A stretch of 16,385 bases of DNA from an uncultured Methanobrevibacter sp. (GCA_900319985.1 ONQL01000046.1:1-16385); one strand, 5' to 3'. Shown: positions 1-7,391, numbered from the stretch's first letter. Numbers and translations: made by a program. The notes: a model not told the origin generated them from the letters alone.

Positions 1-48
1 TTCCAATTCAATATTTCCTTTATCAGTTTCGATTATAGCGACTTTCAT
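1..48 (-). CDS. Peptidyl-prolyl cis-trans isomerase (cyclophilin type), N-terminal fragment
   Basis: Only the first 16 codons lie in the window; the gene runs off the left edge on the minus strand. They read MKVAIIETDKGNIELE, the typical opening beta strand of short cytoplasmic archaeal and bacterial cyclophilins (ET-x-GxIxxEL). These enzymes catalyse proline cis-trans isomerisation during protein folding. A GGTGAT ribosome binding site sits just upstream of the ATG at 48-46, which supports the start. There is no signal peptide, so a cytosolic protein is expected. It diverges from argD and shares a 71-base A/T-rich promoter region with it. The family call rests on very little sequence; catalytic residues lie outside the window. 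Confidence 0.72.
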   Translation of the reverse strand, partial: MKVAIIETDKGNIELE

Positions 49-69
49 TTTATCACCTATTTTTAAATA

Positions 70-95
70 ATATTAATATTATAAATATTAATGAT
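70..95. promoter_or_regulatory. Shared A/T-rich divergent promoter region (cyclophilin / argD)
   Basis: The 71 bases between the two divergent starts are almost pure A/T. A TATA-like TTATAAATA at 79-87 lies about 33-41 bases before the argD ATG, which would give a very short leader just ahead of its GGAGG site. On the other strand the same bases read TATTTATAA, about 30-40 bases before the cyclophilin ATG. One palindromic A/T element may therefore serve both genes. This is pattern matching only; no start site is known. Confidence 0.4.
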
Positions 96-119
96 TAAAA
101 TAGTTTATGGAGGCTTCAA

Positions 120-1280
120 ATGAATACTCAAGAATTAATAAAAATAGAAGATGATTATTTCATAAACACTTTCACAAGACAGCCTATCGTACTGGATCAT
201 GGGGAAGGTGTAAAAGTCACTGACATTGATGGAAATGAATATTTGGACATGTTTGCAGGTATTGCCGTTAATGCTTTAGGCCATAATCATCCTAAACTCG
301 TAAAGGCAATACAAAAACAGGCAGAAAAACTAATTCACATTTCAAGCATCTATTACAATGAACCGGCATTAATCTATGCCAAAAAATTAATTGAAATGAC
401 CAGCTTTGACAGAATCTTTTATGCAAACAGCGGTGCTGAAGCAAACGAGGGAGCTATCAAACTGGCAGTGAAATACACCGGAAAAAGCGAAGTCATATCA
501 ACCGTCGAGTCATTCCACGGAAGAACTATAATGACTCTTGCGGCAACCGGACATGAACATTATCACGAACCGTTCAAGGCAATACTTCCTAAAGGATTCA
601 TAAATGTTCCATACAATGATATTGAAGCAATTAAAGAAGCAATAACTGAAAATACTGCAGCTATCATTGTCGAACCTATTCAGGGTGAAGGTGGAATTAA
701 CATCCCTGATATGGAATACCTCAAGGAAATAGAAAAAATCTGTAATGAAAAGGACATTGTTTTTATTGTCGATGAGGTTCAGACAGGTTTTGGAAGATGC
801 GGAACACTGTTTGCACATGAACTCTTTGATGTAAAACCGGACATCATGACAATGGCCAAAGGTATCGGTGGAGGAGTTCCAATGGGTGGAATCCTTGCAA
901 CTGAAAAGGTTGCCAGCGCATTCGTACCTGGAGATCACGGAACCACTTTCGGTGGGGGACCTCTTGTCTGTGCTGCAGCAAATGCTGTTTTGGACACAAT
1001 TATAGATGAAAATATCCTAGATAATGTCAACGAAGTGGGGGAATACTTCATTTCAGAACTTAAAAAATTAGACAAGGACGTTATTGCTGATGTAAGAGGA
1101 AAAGGTCTTATGGTTGGAGTAGAACTTACCAAACCTGGGGCAGAATATGTGGACAAACTCCGAGAAGCAGGATTTTTAATCAACTGTACTGCTGACAAGG
1201 TTTTGAGATTCGTACCACCACTGATAATTACAAAAGAAGAAATCGATGAGTTTGTTAAGGCACTTGATGAAATCTTATAG
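120..1280 (+). CDS. argD: Acetylornithine aminotransferase (class III, PLP-dependent)
   Basis: ArgD converts N-acetylglutamate semialdehyde and glutamate to N2-acetylornithine and 2-oxoglutarate in arginine biosynthesis, and sometimes does the parallel step in lysine synthesis. The 386 residues match the family length. Visible landmarks are NSGAEAN at 103-109 (phosphate loop), SFHGRT at 131-136, EPIQGEGG at 185-192, the IVDEVQTGFGR block with cofactor-ring Asp218 and Gln221, the Schiff-base lysine Lys247 in MAKGIGGG, and GTTFGGG at 274-280. An ATGGAGG ribosome binding site 9-10 bases upstream fixes the ATG. It is followed after 11 bases by the CxxC protein and may be cotranscribed with it. 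Related class III enzymes (ornithine or GABA aminotransferases) are the alternative, but length and motifs favour ArgD. Confidence 0.95.
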   Translation: MNTQELIKIEDDYFINTFTRQPIVLDHGEGVKVTDIDGNEYLDMFAGIAVNALGHNHPKLVKAIQKQAEKLIHISSIYYNEPALIYAKKLIEMTSFDRIFYANSGAEANEGAIKLAVKYTGKSEVISTVESFHGRTIMTLAATGHEHYHEPFKAILPKGFINVPYNDIEAIKEAITENTAAIIVEPIQGEGGINIPDMEYLKEIEKICNEKDIVFIVDEVQTGFGRCGTLFAHELFDVKPDIMTMAKGIGGGVPMGGILATEKVASAFVPGDHGTTFGGGPLVCAAANAVLDTIIDENILDNVNEVGEYFISELKKLDKDVIADVRGKGLMVGVELTKPGAEYVDKLREAGFLINCTADKVLRFVPPLIITKEEIDEFVKALDEIL

Positions 1281-1291
1281 TTAAAAGTATA

Positions 1292-2008
1292 TTGGAGGTT
1301 TTATTTATTGCAAGGAGAGTTGAGTATTTGTGCAATACTTGCGGATATACTTATACTTCCGTAGATGAAATATTTTGGATAAATGATGCTGGACATGTTA
1401 TTGTAAAGCCTTTGGTGAAATCAACATCAGCTGAAAGTTCAGATGCTGTCATTAAAGGGTTTTTTACCAGATATTACTGCTATGAATGTCAGAAATTCAT
1501 CAATAAGTTCATTATATATAAAAAGGCAGCTGACATTGATGAAGGTAGAATCATTCAGTTGATTGAACAGTATGATGACAATCCAAAAATCATACAGTTT
1601 GATGATGAATTCCAAAGATGTCTCGAATGCGGCAGTGAATTGCCTTCAAAAGCCAGTTACTCATTTGCATTTGATGTTGGCGGTGAATTCCACATTGGCG
1701 AGGATGACTATGACTTCTCCAAGGGTGAGAAGTTCAAGTTTGCCGGAGTTTATCATGGATATTACTGTTCAAACTGTAAAAAACAAATCAATAAATTTGT
1801 CGTTACTGAAAACAATGCGGAATTTTCCGATTCACAAATCAGAGAAATACTTGAACAGCACACAAATGATTTGACAATATTCATTCGACGTGATTTTGAC
1901 ATCTGCCAGGACTGTGGTAAAGAGGTTTATTATCTGAACCGGAATTCTACCTGTCCAAAATGCAGGAGAGGTAGGTTAACTATTGTAGGTCATATAACAG
2001 TTAATTAA
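1292..2008 (+). CDS. Uncharacterised protein with six CxxC knuckles in a 96-residue repeat
   Basis: I do not recognise a named family. Numbered from the TTG at 1292, the protein has CxxC pairs at Cys14/17, 63/66, 110/113, 159/162, 205/208 and 221/224. The first two pairs recur 96 residues later: RYYCYECQKFINKF (60-73) matches GYYCSNCKKQINKF (156-169). The third copy is only a short C-terminal zinc ribbon. It is therefore probably a soluble protein with about three zinc ribbons, possibly binding nucleic acid or protein; that role is inference. The start is unclear. The 1292 TTG overlaps the GGAGG ribosome binding site at 1294-1298, so real initiation is probably downstream: either the ATT at 1307 (8 bases after GGAGG, giving MARRVEYLCNTC) or the TTG at 1328. 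The last bases overlap the stop of the convergent Nudix gene. Confidence 0.72.
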   Translation: MEVLFIARRVEYLCNTCGYTYTSVDEIFWINDAGHVIVKPLVKSTSAESSDAVIKGFFTRYYCYECQKFINKFIIYKKAADIDEGRIIQLIEQYDDNPKIIQFDDEFQRCLECGSELPSKASYSFAFDVGGEFHIGEDDYDFSKGEKFKFAGVYHGYYCSNCKKQINKFVVTENNAEFSDSQIREILEQHTNDLTIFIRRDFDICQDCGKEVYYLNRNSTCPKCRRGRLTIVGHITVN

Positions 2009-2406
2009 ATCTCCCAATTTCTTTTTTTCAATAGCTTTTCAAGTGATGTTGAAATCTCCAATTCTTTAATTTTTTCTAGGCTTGCCCACATCCAGTCGGT
2101 ATGTTCTTCACTTATTTCAACCTCTCCTTCAGCATTTTCAAGATACATCATCAGTTGCACTGTCCGCTTGTGCATATAATCGTTTTGAACGGCTTCACAG
2201 AAGTCTCCAACTTCACAGTCAAGATTTGTCTCTTCCTTGATTTCACGCACCAGTGCATCTGCAAAGTGCTCTCCCTTTTCAACTTTTCCGCCCGGAAGCT
2301 CCCACATTTTAGGATCTGTTCGGCTTTTCGGATGTCTTTTCACAATCAGGATTTCATCTGTATCATTTCTAATTATTCCCCTTACTGTAAGTCCATAGGT
2401 TTTCAT
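2005..2406 (-). CDS. Nudix (MutT-type) hydrolase
   Basis: This is a 133-residue Nudix protein, a family that cleaves nucleoside diphosphates linked to another group, including oxidised dNTPs. The Nudix box is clear: Gly40, five residues, Glu46, seven residues, then REIKEET-N-L at 54-62, with the metal-binding glutamates 55, 58 and 59. The usual glycine before the final hydrophobic residue is Asn61. WELPGGKVEKGE at 35-46 is typical of the MutT/NTP pyrophosphohydrolase branch, as is the late tryptophan-rich DWMWASLEKI. Its substrate cannot be read from the sequence; 8-oxo-dGTP or CTP-like nucleotides are usual guesses. No ribosome binding site precedes the ATG at 2406, so the mRNA may be leaderless or use a short leader. 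Its stop codon overlaps that of the convergent gene. Confidence 0.85.
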   Translation of the reverse strand: MKTYGLTVRGIIRNDTDEILIVKRHPKSRTDPKMWELPGGKVEKGEHFADALVREIKEETNLDCEVGDFCEAVQNDYMHKRTVQLMMYLENAEGEVEISEEHTDWMWASLEKIKELEISTSLEKLLKKRNWEI

Positions 2407-2461
2407 GGTATTATTTTTATTTTTCTGGTAAATATTCTAAACGGAAAAATACTTTCCTTCG

Positions 2462-2475
2462 CTATTTTTAAATAG
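2462..2475. promoter_or_regulatory. Palindromic TATA-like element between Nudix gene and lysA
   Basis: CTATTT-TT-AAATAG is a perfect 6-base inverted repeat in the 119-base gap between the divergent Nudix and lysA starts. TTTAAATA at 2467-2474 is 52 bases before the lysA ATG, which would give a leader of roughly 28 bases that includes the GGAG at 2514-2517. In the other direction it is about 55 bases from the Nudix ATG. It could act as a TATA box for either gene. Weak, composition-driven evidence. Confidence 0.3.
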
Positions 2476-2525
2476 ATTAAAATAGATAAATAAATTCATA
2501 ATGTAACTTTTTAGGAGTTTTAATT

Positions 2526-3702
2526 ATGGATTTAAATATTAAAGTAAATGAAAAAAACCACCTTGACATAGGTGGTGCGGATGCAGTTGATATTGCAGAT
2601 GAATTTGGAACTCCAACCTTTGTAATTGATGAAAACAGGATAAGGGAAAACTATAAAAAATTTTATGGTACATTTTCAAAATATTATCCTGACTTCAAAG
2701 TGTTCTATGCATGTAAAGCTAATACCAACATCGCTGTCATGAAAATTTTGGAAAGCGAAGGTTGCTGTAGTCCATGATGAAGGCGTTGTATTAAACATCG
2801 ATTCAGTTTCAGCATTGAAAAGATTGGCTAAAATCGTTGATCCTGAAGGATTGAAACTCTCATTCAGGGTAAACCCTATGGTTGGTGCAGGACATCACGA
2901 ACATACCATTACTGGTGGGGTGATGAGTAAATTTGGTATAATGGACAATGAAGCAGTTGAAGTTTACAAATTGGCTCAAGAATTAGGATTTGACCCAATT
3001 GGTATGCATTCTCACATTGGATCAGGAATTTTAGATCCGGAACCATTCAAATTAGCTATTGAATCCACCATGGATATTGCAGGACAGGTCCATGAGGAAA
3101 CAGGAATAAACTTCGAGTTCATTGATTTCGGTGGAGGTATTGGCGTTCCTTACACTCCTGATGAGAATCTCTTGGATTTGGACAAGTTTGCTGAAGTCAA
3201 TGTGGGTTTATTCAAAGAAAAATTGGAAAAATACGGTATGGATAACCCTACAATGTTTTTAGAACCTGGAAGATACATTGTTGCCGATGCTGCTGTACTT
3301 CTTGTAACAGTTAACAGTGTAAAACAAAGCTACAGAAAATTCATAGGTGTAGATGCAGGTTTCAACACACTCCAAAGACCTGCAATGTACGGTTCATACC
3401 ACCATATTGTAGATGCAAGCAGAATGGATGCTCCTAATACTCAGGAAGTGGATGTTGCAGGTAACGTGTGCGAATCCGGAGATTTATTCGCACGTGACAG
3501 GCCGCTGCCGGATATTGAAGAAGGGGACGTATTGGGTATTATGAATGCAGGTGCATACGGATTTACCATGTCTTCAAACTACAATTCAAGACCATTGACT
3601 TCTGAAATATTGGTGACAGATGGCAAATGCAATGTTGTTAGAGAAAGAGAAACATTCGAAGACTTATATGCAAAACAAAGCATTCCACCACACTTAAAAT
3701 AA
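2526..3702 (+). pseudogene. lysA: Diaminopimelate decarboxylase, disrupted by an internal deletion with frameshift
   Basis: LysA decarboxylates meso-diaminopimelate to L-lysine, the last step of the pathway. The 5' part (2526 to a TGA at 2775-2777) is in one frame and includes the PLP lysine Lys64 in FYACKANTN. The rest continues in another frame from about 2770 (VHDEGVVLNIDSVSALKRLA) to the stop at 3702. It keeps HSHIGSG, the phosphate-binding GGGIGVPY, EPGRYIV, CESGDLFARDRPLP and AGAYGFTMSSNYNSRP. The two parts make about 391 residues, against about 428 in relatives. The absent block is the one that normally begins DxVSPGE and contains FTGNN. As read, translation stops after 83 residues. 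GGAG 9 bases before the ATG supports the start. dapF follows after 9 bases, so the pair forms an operon. The cause is either a true mutation or an assembly error. Confidence 0.9.
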
Positions 3703-3711
3703 GTTGATACT

Positions 3712-4572
3712 ATGGTAGACCTAAAAGGATTAAAATTTTCAAAAATGCACGGGATTGGTAATGATTTCCCGATAATCGATGAAAGTAAAGGGGAAGTCAT
3801 TCCCGAAGCTGATAAACCTGAAGCCTGCAGAATTTTATGCCACAGAAACTTTGGAGTAGGTGGAGACGGAGTATTGTTTGTCGAACCTTCTGAAGTGGCT
3901 GATATTGGATACAGAATGTTCAATCCTGACGGTAGCGAAGCTGAAATGTGCGGTAACGGTATCAGGTGCTTTGGGGATTTTGTATACAGAAAAGGCATTT
4001 TAAAACAGGAAAAGATGACTGTTGAAACCAGGGCAGGAATCAAGACAATTGAAATTACCTTGGAAAATGACGAGCCTGCATTGTTCAAGGTGGATATGGG
4101 TCTTTCTACATTTAAAACTCCTGAAATACCTATGACCTCTGATGAGGATGAGTTTTTGGATGGTGAATTGGAAGTAATCGACACCACATTTAATGTAACA
4201 GCAATCAGTGTCGGAAATCCTCACGCAATCATTTTCGTTGATAATGTTGATGAAGTGGATATCGATAAGTATGGCCCGGCCATTGAAGCCCATGAAGTTT
4301 TCCCTGAAAAAATCAACGTACACTTTGTAGAGGTAGTCTCTAAAAATGAAGGTAAAATGATTACATGGGAAAGGGGTGCTGGCGTAACTCTAGCTTGTGG
4401 TACAGGTGCAACTTCAACAGCAATTTCCGGATATAAACTGGGGCTATTCGATGAAAATGTTTTGCTTCATTTGCCTGGCGGAGATTTGAAATTCCAAATT
4501 TATGAAAAAGAAGATAAGCTTGGAGCCTTCATGGAAGGTCCGGCCAAACTTGTTTTTGACGGAGAATTCTAG
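3712..4572 (+). CDS. dapF: Diaminopimelate epimerase
   Basis: DapF interconverts LL- and meso-diaminopimelate by a two-cysteine, cofactor-free mechanism, supplying the substrate of LysA. Both catalytic cysteines are visible: Cys80 in NPDGSEAEMCGNGIRC and Cys229 in GVTLACGTGATST. Other family landmarks are MHGIGNDF at 12-19, GGDGVLF at 50-56, VGNPHAI at 167-173 and TWERGAG at 218-224. The 286 residues are close to the usual 270-290, and the gene appears intact. It begins 9 bases after the lysA stop with only a weak GTTGAT ribosome binding site, as expected for a translationally coupled second gene. A hairpin plus T-run overlaps its stop codon. Intact dapF beside broken lysA is the odd point here. 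Confidence 0.95.
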   Translation: MVDLKGLKFSKMHGIGNDFPIIDESKGEVIPEADKPEACRILCHRNFGVGGDGVLFVEPSEVADIGYRMFNPDGSEAEMCGNGIRCFGDFVYRKGILKQEKMTVETRAGIKTIEITLENDEPALFKVDMGLSTFKTPEIPMTSDEDEFLDGELEVIDTTFNVTAISVGNPHAIIFVDNVDEVDIDKYGPAIEAHEVFPEKINVHFVEVVSKNEGKMITWERGAGVTLACGTGATSTAISGYKLGLFDENVLLHLPGGDLKFQIYEKEDKLGAFMEGPAKLVFDGEF

Positions 4573-4590
4573 TTCTCCCTATTTTTTTAT
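4561..4590 (+). terminator. Hairpin plus T-run terminator after dapF
   Basis: GGAGAA at 4561-4566 pairs with TTCTCC at 4573-4578 around a 6-base loop, followed by CTA and seven T at 4582-4588. The stem overlaps the dapF stop codon. The T-run alone would suit archaeal termination. It also lies over the 3' end of the convergent small membrane-protein gene. Confidence 0.6.
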
Positions 4591-4754
4591 TTTAATTCCT
4601 TTTTTCTTATGATTATTCCGAATATAATGTTCAAAACAGAAAAGGCAAGTACCAATCCTGTCCATATGGTAATTTCTGTTTGAATGTAGATAATTATTGC
4701 GGCTATTATTATAAAAATAATTCCTATCATCATTGATTGTGTTCCTCTGTCCAT
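4587..4754 (-). CDS. Small two-helix membrane protein (55 residues)
   Basis: This short reading frame starts at an ATG (4754-4752) preceded by AAGGAGATG, a strong ribosome binding site that overlaps the stop of the hemK-like gene. It ends at a TAA (4589-4587) after 55 codons. The product begins MDRGTQSMM and has two hydrophobic stretches, about residues 8-24 (GIIFIIIAAIIIYI core) and 31-49 (WTGLVLAFSVLNIIFGIII), joined by the polar QTE turn and closed by a basic RKKELK tail. That is a typical two-pass small membrane protein. It is the last gene of the DUF655-ksgA-hemK transcript, 12 bases downstream of its neighbour. I do not recognise a family, and no function can be inferred beyond membrane location. 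Confidence 0.75.
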   Translation of the reverse strand: MDRGTQSMMIGIIFIIIAAIIIYIQTEITIWTGLVLAFSVLNIIFGIIIRKKELK

Positions 4755-4766
4755 ATTTTCATCTCC

Positions 4767-5351
4767 TTATATTTTGTATGCATTTATTAACGTAATATCT
4801 TCAAAAAAGAAGTGTTCGGATGCAGCTATTTCTGCTATGAATCCCAGTTCGTCCAGTTTTGACAGCGTTTCATCATTGCCCGAAAGTGAAGACTGTATCA
4901 TCTGCACAATTCCACCATCATTTAAATGATTTTTTACTTCATTTAAGAATAAATCGATAACTTTCCTACCATTTAATCCACCGTCAAATGCATAATTTAT
5001 GGTGTTGTCTAAAACTTCATCTTCTTCAGTCGGTAGATATGGAGTATTGAATAGAATTACATCAAACTTTCTATTTTCCACAACATCAAAGAGGTTTCCC
5101 CATAGGATTTCAATGTTTTCGATATTGTTTTTCCTGAAATTTTTCCGGGCAAGTTCGCATGCATCAAAGTTGATGTCGGTCGCTGTGATTTTGTCGGTCA
5201 GTCTTGAGGCATACATTGCAACGATTCCACTTCCGGTTCCAATTTCCAAAACGCTTTGCCCTTCTTTTATCTGTAAATTTTCGGCAAGCAAATAGCTGTC
5301 TTCAGCCGGAACATAAACATTATCGTCAGTATCTATAATAAAGTCTTGCAT
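4767..5351 (-). CDS. HemK2/Mtq2-like N5-glutamine methyltransferase
   Basis: This 194-residue class I S-adenosylmethionine methyltransferase has the look of the archaeal/eukaryotic HemK2 (Mtq2) branch, which methylates the glutamine of the GGQ motif in release factor aRF1/eRF1. Evidence is VYVPAEDSYLLAENL at 12-26 (compare VYEPAEDTFLL of HemK2), SAM-binding VLEIGTGSGIV at 34-44, acidic ATDIN at 57-61, and the active-site NTPYLP at 102-107, a variant of NPPY in which the first proline is threonine. It lacks the N-terminal helical domain of bacterial PrmC, as expected for this branch. It follows ksgA after 5 bases, with only a weak GAG-rich ribosome binding site inside the end of ksgA. Other substrates for HemK2 proteins are known, so aRF1 is the likely but not the proven target. 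Confidence 0.85.
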   Translation of the reverse strand: MQDFIIDTDDNVYVPAEDSYLLAENLQIKEGQSVLEIGTGSGIVAMYASRLTDKITATDINFDACELARKNFRKNNIENIEILWGNLFDVVENRKFDVILFNTPYLPTEEDEVLDNTINYAFDGGLNGRKVIDLFLNEVKNHLNDGGIVQMIQSSLSGNDETLSKLDELGFIAEIAASEHFFFEDITLINAYKI

Positions 5352-5356
5352 GGTAT

Positions 5357-6229
5357 CTACTCATTGAAAATAGGGTTTAATTCCTTTGATATGTACAGTA
5401 TCTCCTCGGGTTCCAGTACTATGACCCTTTTTTCGAGATAATCATTCAGCTTATCATCCTCAATTGAATTCAGTCGCTGCTTTAGAACTTTCTTGTCAAT
5501 ACGGCTGATGATGTGTCTGGAATCGATCAGGGCATTCCTGATTTTTTTGTTTCTATGCTGAAACAGTGCTTTTGTGAAATTGGAATAGGTTTCAAAATCT
5601 ATGTCTTCGATTTTGTTTTCTTTAGGTGTCAGTTTAACAACAGTGGAGTCGATTTTCGGCTTTGGTATGAAACTTTCTGAGCTGACATTTGTCAGGGCAT
5701 CAACGTTACACTTGAAATACAGCATTGCCGAAAGTCTTGAATAGTTTTTGCTTCCGACCTCTCCGTTCATGCGGTCGGCAAATTCCTTTTGATACATTAA
5801 AATGGCTAAGTCAAAGTCATAATCTAAAAATTTGAAGGTAATGGGTGATGAGATTTGATAAGGTAGGTTTGAAATGATTTTATTGAACTTGGGAAAATCA
5901 GTTTTCAGTGCATCATCATTGATTAACTCTACATTATCGATTTTTTCATTTTTAAGTCGTTCGGTCAGTATTTTGCAGATGTTTCCATCCTGCTCGATAG
6001 CTATTACTTTTTTAGCTTTTTTTGCAAGTTCAATTGTTAGTGTACCTATTCCGGGCCCTATCTCCAAAATGATGTCATCCTCATCAATTTCTCCAAAATT
6101 AACAATCTGATTTCGTTTGTTTTCATCAATCAGATAATTTTGGCCAAGATTTTTGTTTAATGTTATCCCATGTTGATTTAAGATGCTTTTGGTTATTTTT
6201 GATAGAGATTGGGAGGTATCACTAGTCAA
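5357..6229 (-). CDS. ksgA: 16S rRNA dimethyladenosine methyltransferase
   Basis: KsgA/RsmA/Dim1 dimethylates two adjacent adenosines in the 3'-terminal helix of 16S rRNA late in small-subunit assembly. The 290 residues show NLGQNYLID at 27-35, SAM motif I LEIGPGIGTLT at 55-65, the acidic AIEQD at 77-81, NDDAL at 104-108 and the catalytic NLPYQISSP at 121-129. A C-terminal RNA-binding helical domain with FQHRNKKIRNAL follows. The start is a TTG at 6229-6227, supported by an AAGTGAT ribosome binding site a few bases upstream that overlaps the end of the DUF655 gene; no ATG fits better. The gene order DUF655-ksgA-hemK matches the conserved archaeal arrangement as I remember it. Confidence 0.95.
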   Translation of the reverse strand: MTSDTSQSLSKITKSILNQHGITLNKNLGQNYLIDENKRNQIVNFGEIDEDDIILEIGPGIGTLTIELAKKAKKVIAIEQDGNICKILTERLKNEKIDNVELINDDALKTDFPKFNKIISNLPYQISSPITFKFLDYDFDLAILMYQKEFADRMNGEVGSKNYSRLSAMLYFKCNVDALTNVSSESFIPKPKIDSTVVKLTPKENKIEDIDFETYSNFTKALFQHRNKKIRNALIDSRHIISRIDKKVLKQRLNSIEDDKLNDYLEKRVIVLEPEEILYISKELNPIFNE

Positions 6230-6237
6230 TTTATCAC

Positions 6238-6879
6238 TTATTTTCTTGGTTTTCGTGACCTTCTTTGGGGTCTTGGAGCTTGTGTAAAAAGATTATATTT
6301 GTTTTTTCCTCTTTTAGGAGTAGTAGTATCTAATTCTTGCTGTACTCTTTTTACAATCATTCCTGCAGGATCTGCCAAATTAGGAAGCCTTTGTGAAAAG
6401 TCTTCAAAGCTTTCAAATGGTTTTTCTTCTCTAGCTTCAATAATTTCCCACATGTATTTTTTACCAATTCCAGGAATTAACTCTAATTTGTGGAGTCTTG
6501 TGCTTAACGCTTCAGCGGTATTGAAGAATTCGACGAATTTTTCCTCTTGTGATTCAACAATGTCCCGAATCGCATATTCCAATTCGATTCTGCTTGTTGC
6601 TGTCAAGTTTTCAAAATCTAACTTTCCAAGAACTCTGTATATTTTGTCTCTTTTGCCTTTTCCAATATATACTGTGTCTTGTATTTCTAAATCTACTCCA
6701 GTTTTTGGAGCTAATTCTAGTAAAGTGAATTGTTCTGTACCAATAGCTTGAGCAATGGCTTTTCCACCAAATTTAGACATGTCGGTTTTGACATATCCAC
6801 GACTTAAGTAGTCCAGTACAACAGCATACTCTTCTTTTTTTGCTGCCGGTCCTTTATCATTTTTGTTTTTATTATCCAT
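6238..6879 (-). CDS. DUF655 family protein with helix-hairpin-helix motifs
   Basis: This archaeal 213-residue protein of the DUF655 family is probably an RNA- or DNA-binding factor; its biochemical role is not established. It begins with a lysine-rich tail, then EEYAVVLDYLSRGYV at 16-30 and an OB-like beta region with QDTVYIGKGKRDKIYRV at 67-83. Two helix-hairpin-helix segments follow: LELIPGIGKKYMWEII at 132-147, and LPNLADPAGMIVKRVQQEL at 165-183. The C-terminus is strongly basic and suggests nucleic-acid contact. An AAGTGAT ribosome binding site supports the ATG at 6879. It heads the ksgA cluster, with ksgA only 8 bases downstream. Because a terminator lies after rpoF, it probably has its own promoter in the A/T-rich 6880-7020, though I cannot pick one TATA box. 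Confidence 0.88.
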   Translation of the reverse strand: MDNKNKNDKGPAAKKEEYAVVLDYLSRGYVKTDMSKFGGKAIAQAIGTEQFTLLELAPKTGVDLEIQDTVYIGKGKRDKIYRVLGKLDFENLTATSRIELEYAIRDIVESQEEKFVEFFNTAEALSTRLHKLELIPGIGKKYMWEIIEAREEKPFESFEDFSQRLPNLADPAGMIVKRVQQELDTTTPKRGKNKYNLFTQAPRPQRRSRKPRK

Positions 6880-7014
6880 GTTATCACTTCACTATTGCTT
6901 TTTTTTCTTAATCAAAAAATTGACTAAAGATAAACTTATTATTAGTTTTTATTTTTTAATGTAATAAACATATCTAAAAAAAGCGGGGTTTTATTTAAAA
7001 AAAGTTTAAATAAT

Positions 7015-7044
7015 AAAAAAAGGGAATAGTTATGGAAACTATTC
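7015..7044 (-). terminator. Hairpin plus T-run terminator at the end of rpoF
   Basis: On the minus strand GAATAGTT (7044-7037) pairs perfectly with AACTATTC (7031-7024) around TCCAT, followed by CC and seven T (7021-7015). The hairpin contains the rpoF stop codon. It separates rpl21e-rpoF from the DUF655-ksgA part of the cluster, either fully or as an attenuating site. Confidence 0.6.
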
Positions 7045-7386
7045 TTCAACATCATATTGTTCTAAGATTTCTAAGATTTGCTCCATCTCTTCTTTTTGTG
7101 GTTGATATGGTTCTTTAGCGAAAATCAGTCTTAAATCTGCTAAATCCTGAGGAGCCAAATCTACAATATGCACTATTGCTCTAGTTCTTAAGTTTGGAAA
7201 AGTTTCTTGAAGTTTTTCCATAATTTCTTCACTATCTTGCGCAGAATATCTTTTGAATCTTGAAAGATGGTTTAAAGTTAAATTTTGTTCGTAGTTCAGT
7301 TCATTATTTTCAGAGAACTCTTCAAGAACTTCTTTAACTCTAGCGCTTGGTATTGCTTCACTTTCAATTATTTCTTTTCCAATCAT
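7039..7386 (-). CDS. rpoF: DNA-directed RNA polymerase subunit F (Rpb4)
   Basis: RpoF is the archaeal Rpb4 homologue; with RpoE (Rpb7) it forms the polymerase stalk that aids open-complex formation and binds emerging RNA. The 115-residue length is typical. The start MIGKEIIESEAIPSARVKEV matches archaeal RpoF, including the first beta strand and the helix that packs on the partner. The C-terminal HRDC-like helical part has NLRTRAIVHIVDLAPQDLAD at 65-84, ending with an acidic EILEQYDVEE tail. It is 5 bases downstream of rpl21e, a very conserved archaeal pairing, and depends on translational coupling because only a weak CTGAT ribosome binding site is seen. A hairpin terminator overlaps its stop. 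Confidence 0.94.
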   Translation of the reverse strand: MIGKEIIESEAIPSARVKEVLEEFSENNELNYEQNLTLNHLSRFKRYSAQDSEEIMEKLQETFPNLRTRAIVHIVDLAPQDLADLRLIFAKEPYQPQKEEMEQILEILEQYDVEE

Positions 7387-7391
7387 AAAAA

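Noticed and set aside
510..938. Long open frame antisense to argD
   Set aside because: It is a shadow of argD: no ribosome binding site, low-complexity cysteine-rich product, and full overlap with a well-supported gene. The same applies to frames opposite dapF, ksgA, the MATE genes and the NRPS.
2815..3702. Treating the 3' part of lysA as a separate gene starting at an internal TTG near 2815
   Set aside because: The frame is already coding lysA sequence from 2770, no ribosome binding site is present, and the product would lack the PLP lysine.
6880..7014. A small gene or RNA in the rpoF-DUF655 gap
   Set aside because: The stretch is A/T-rich with no start plus ribosome binding site other than that of the DUF655 gene, and no stable fold besides the rpoF terminator.
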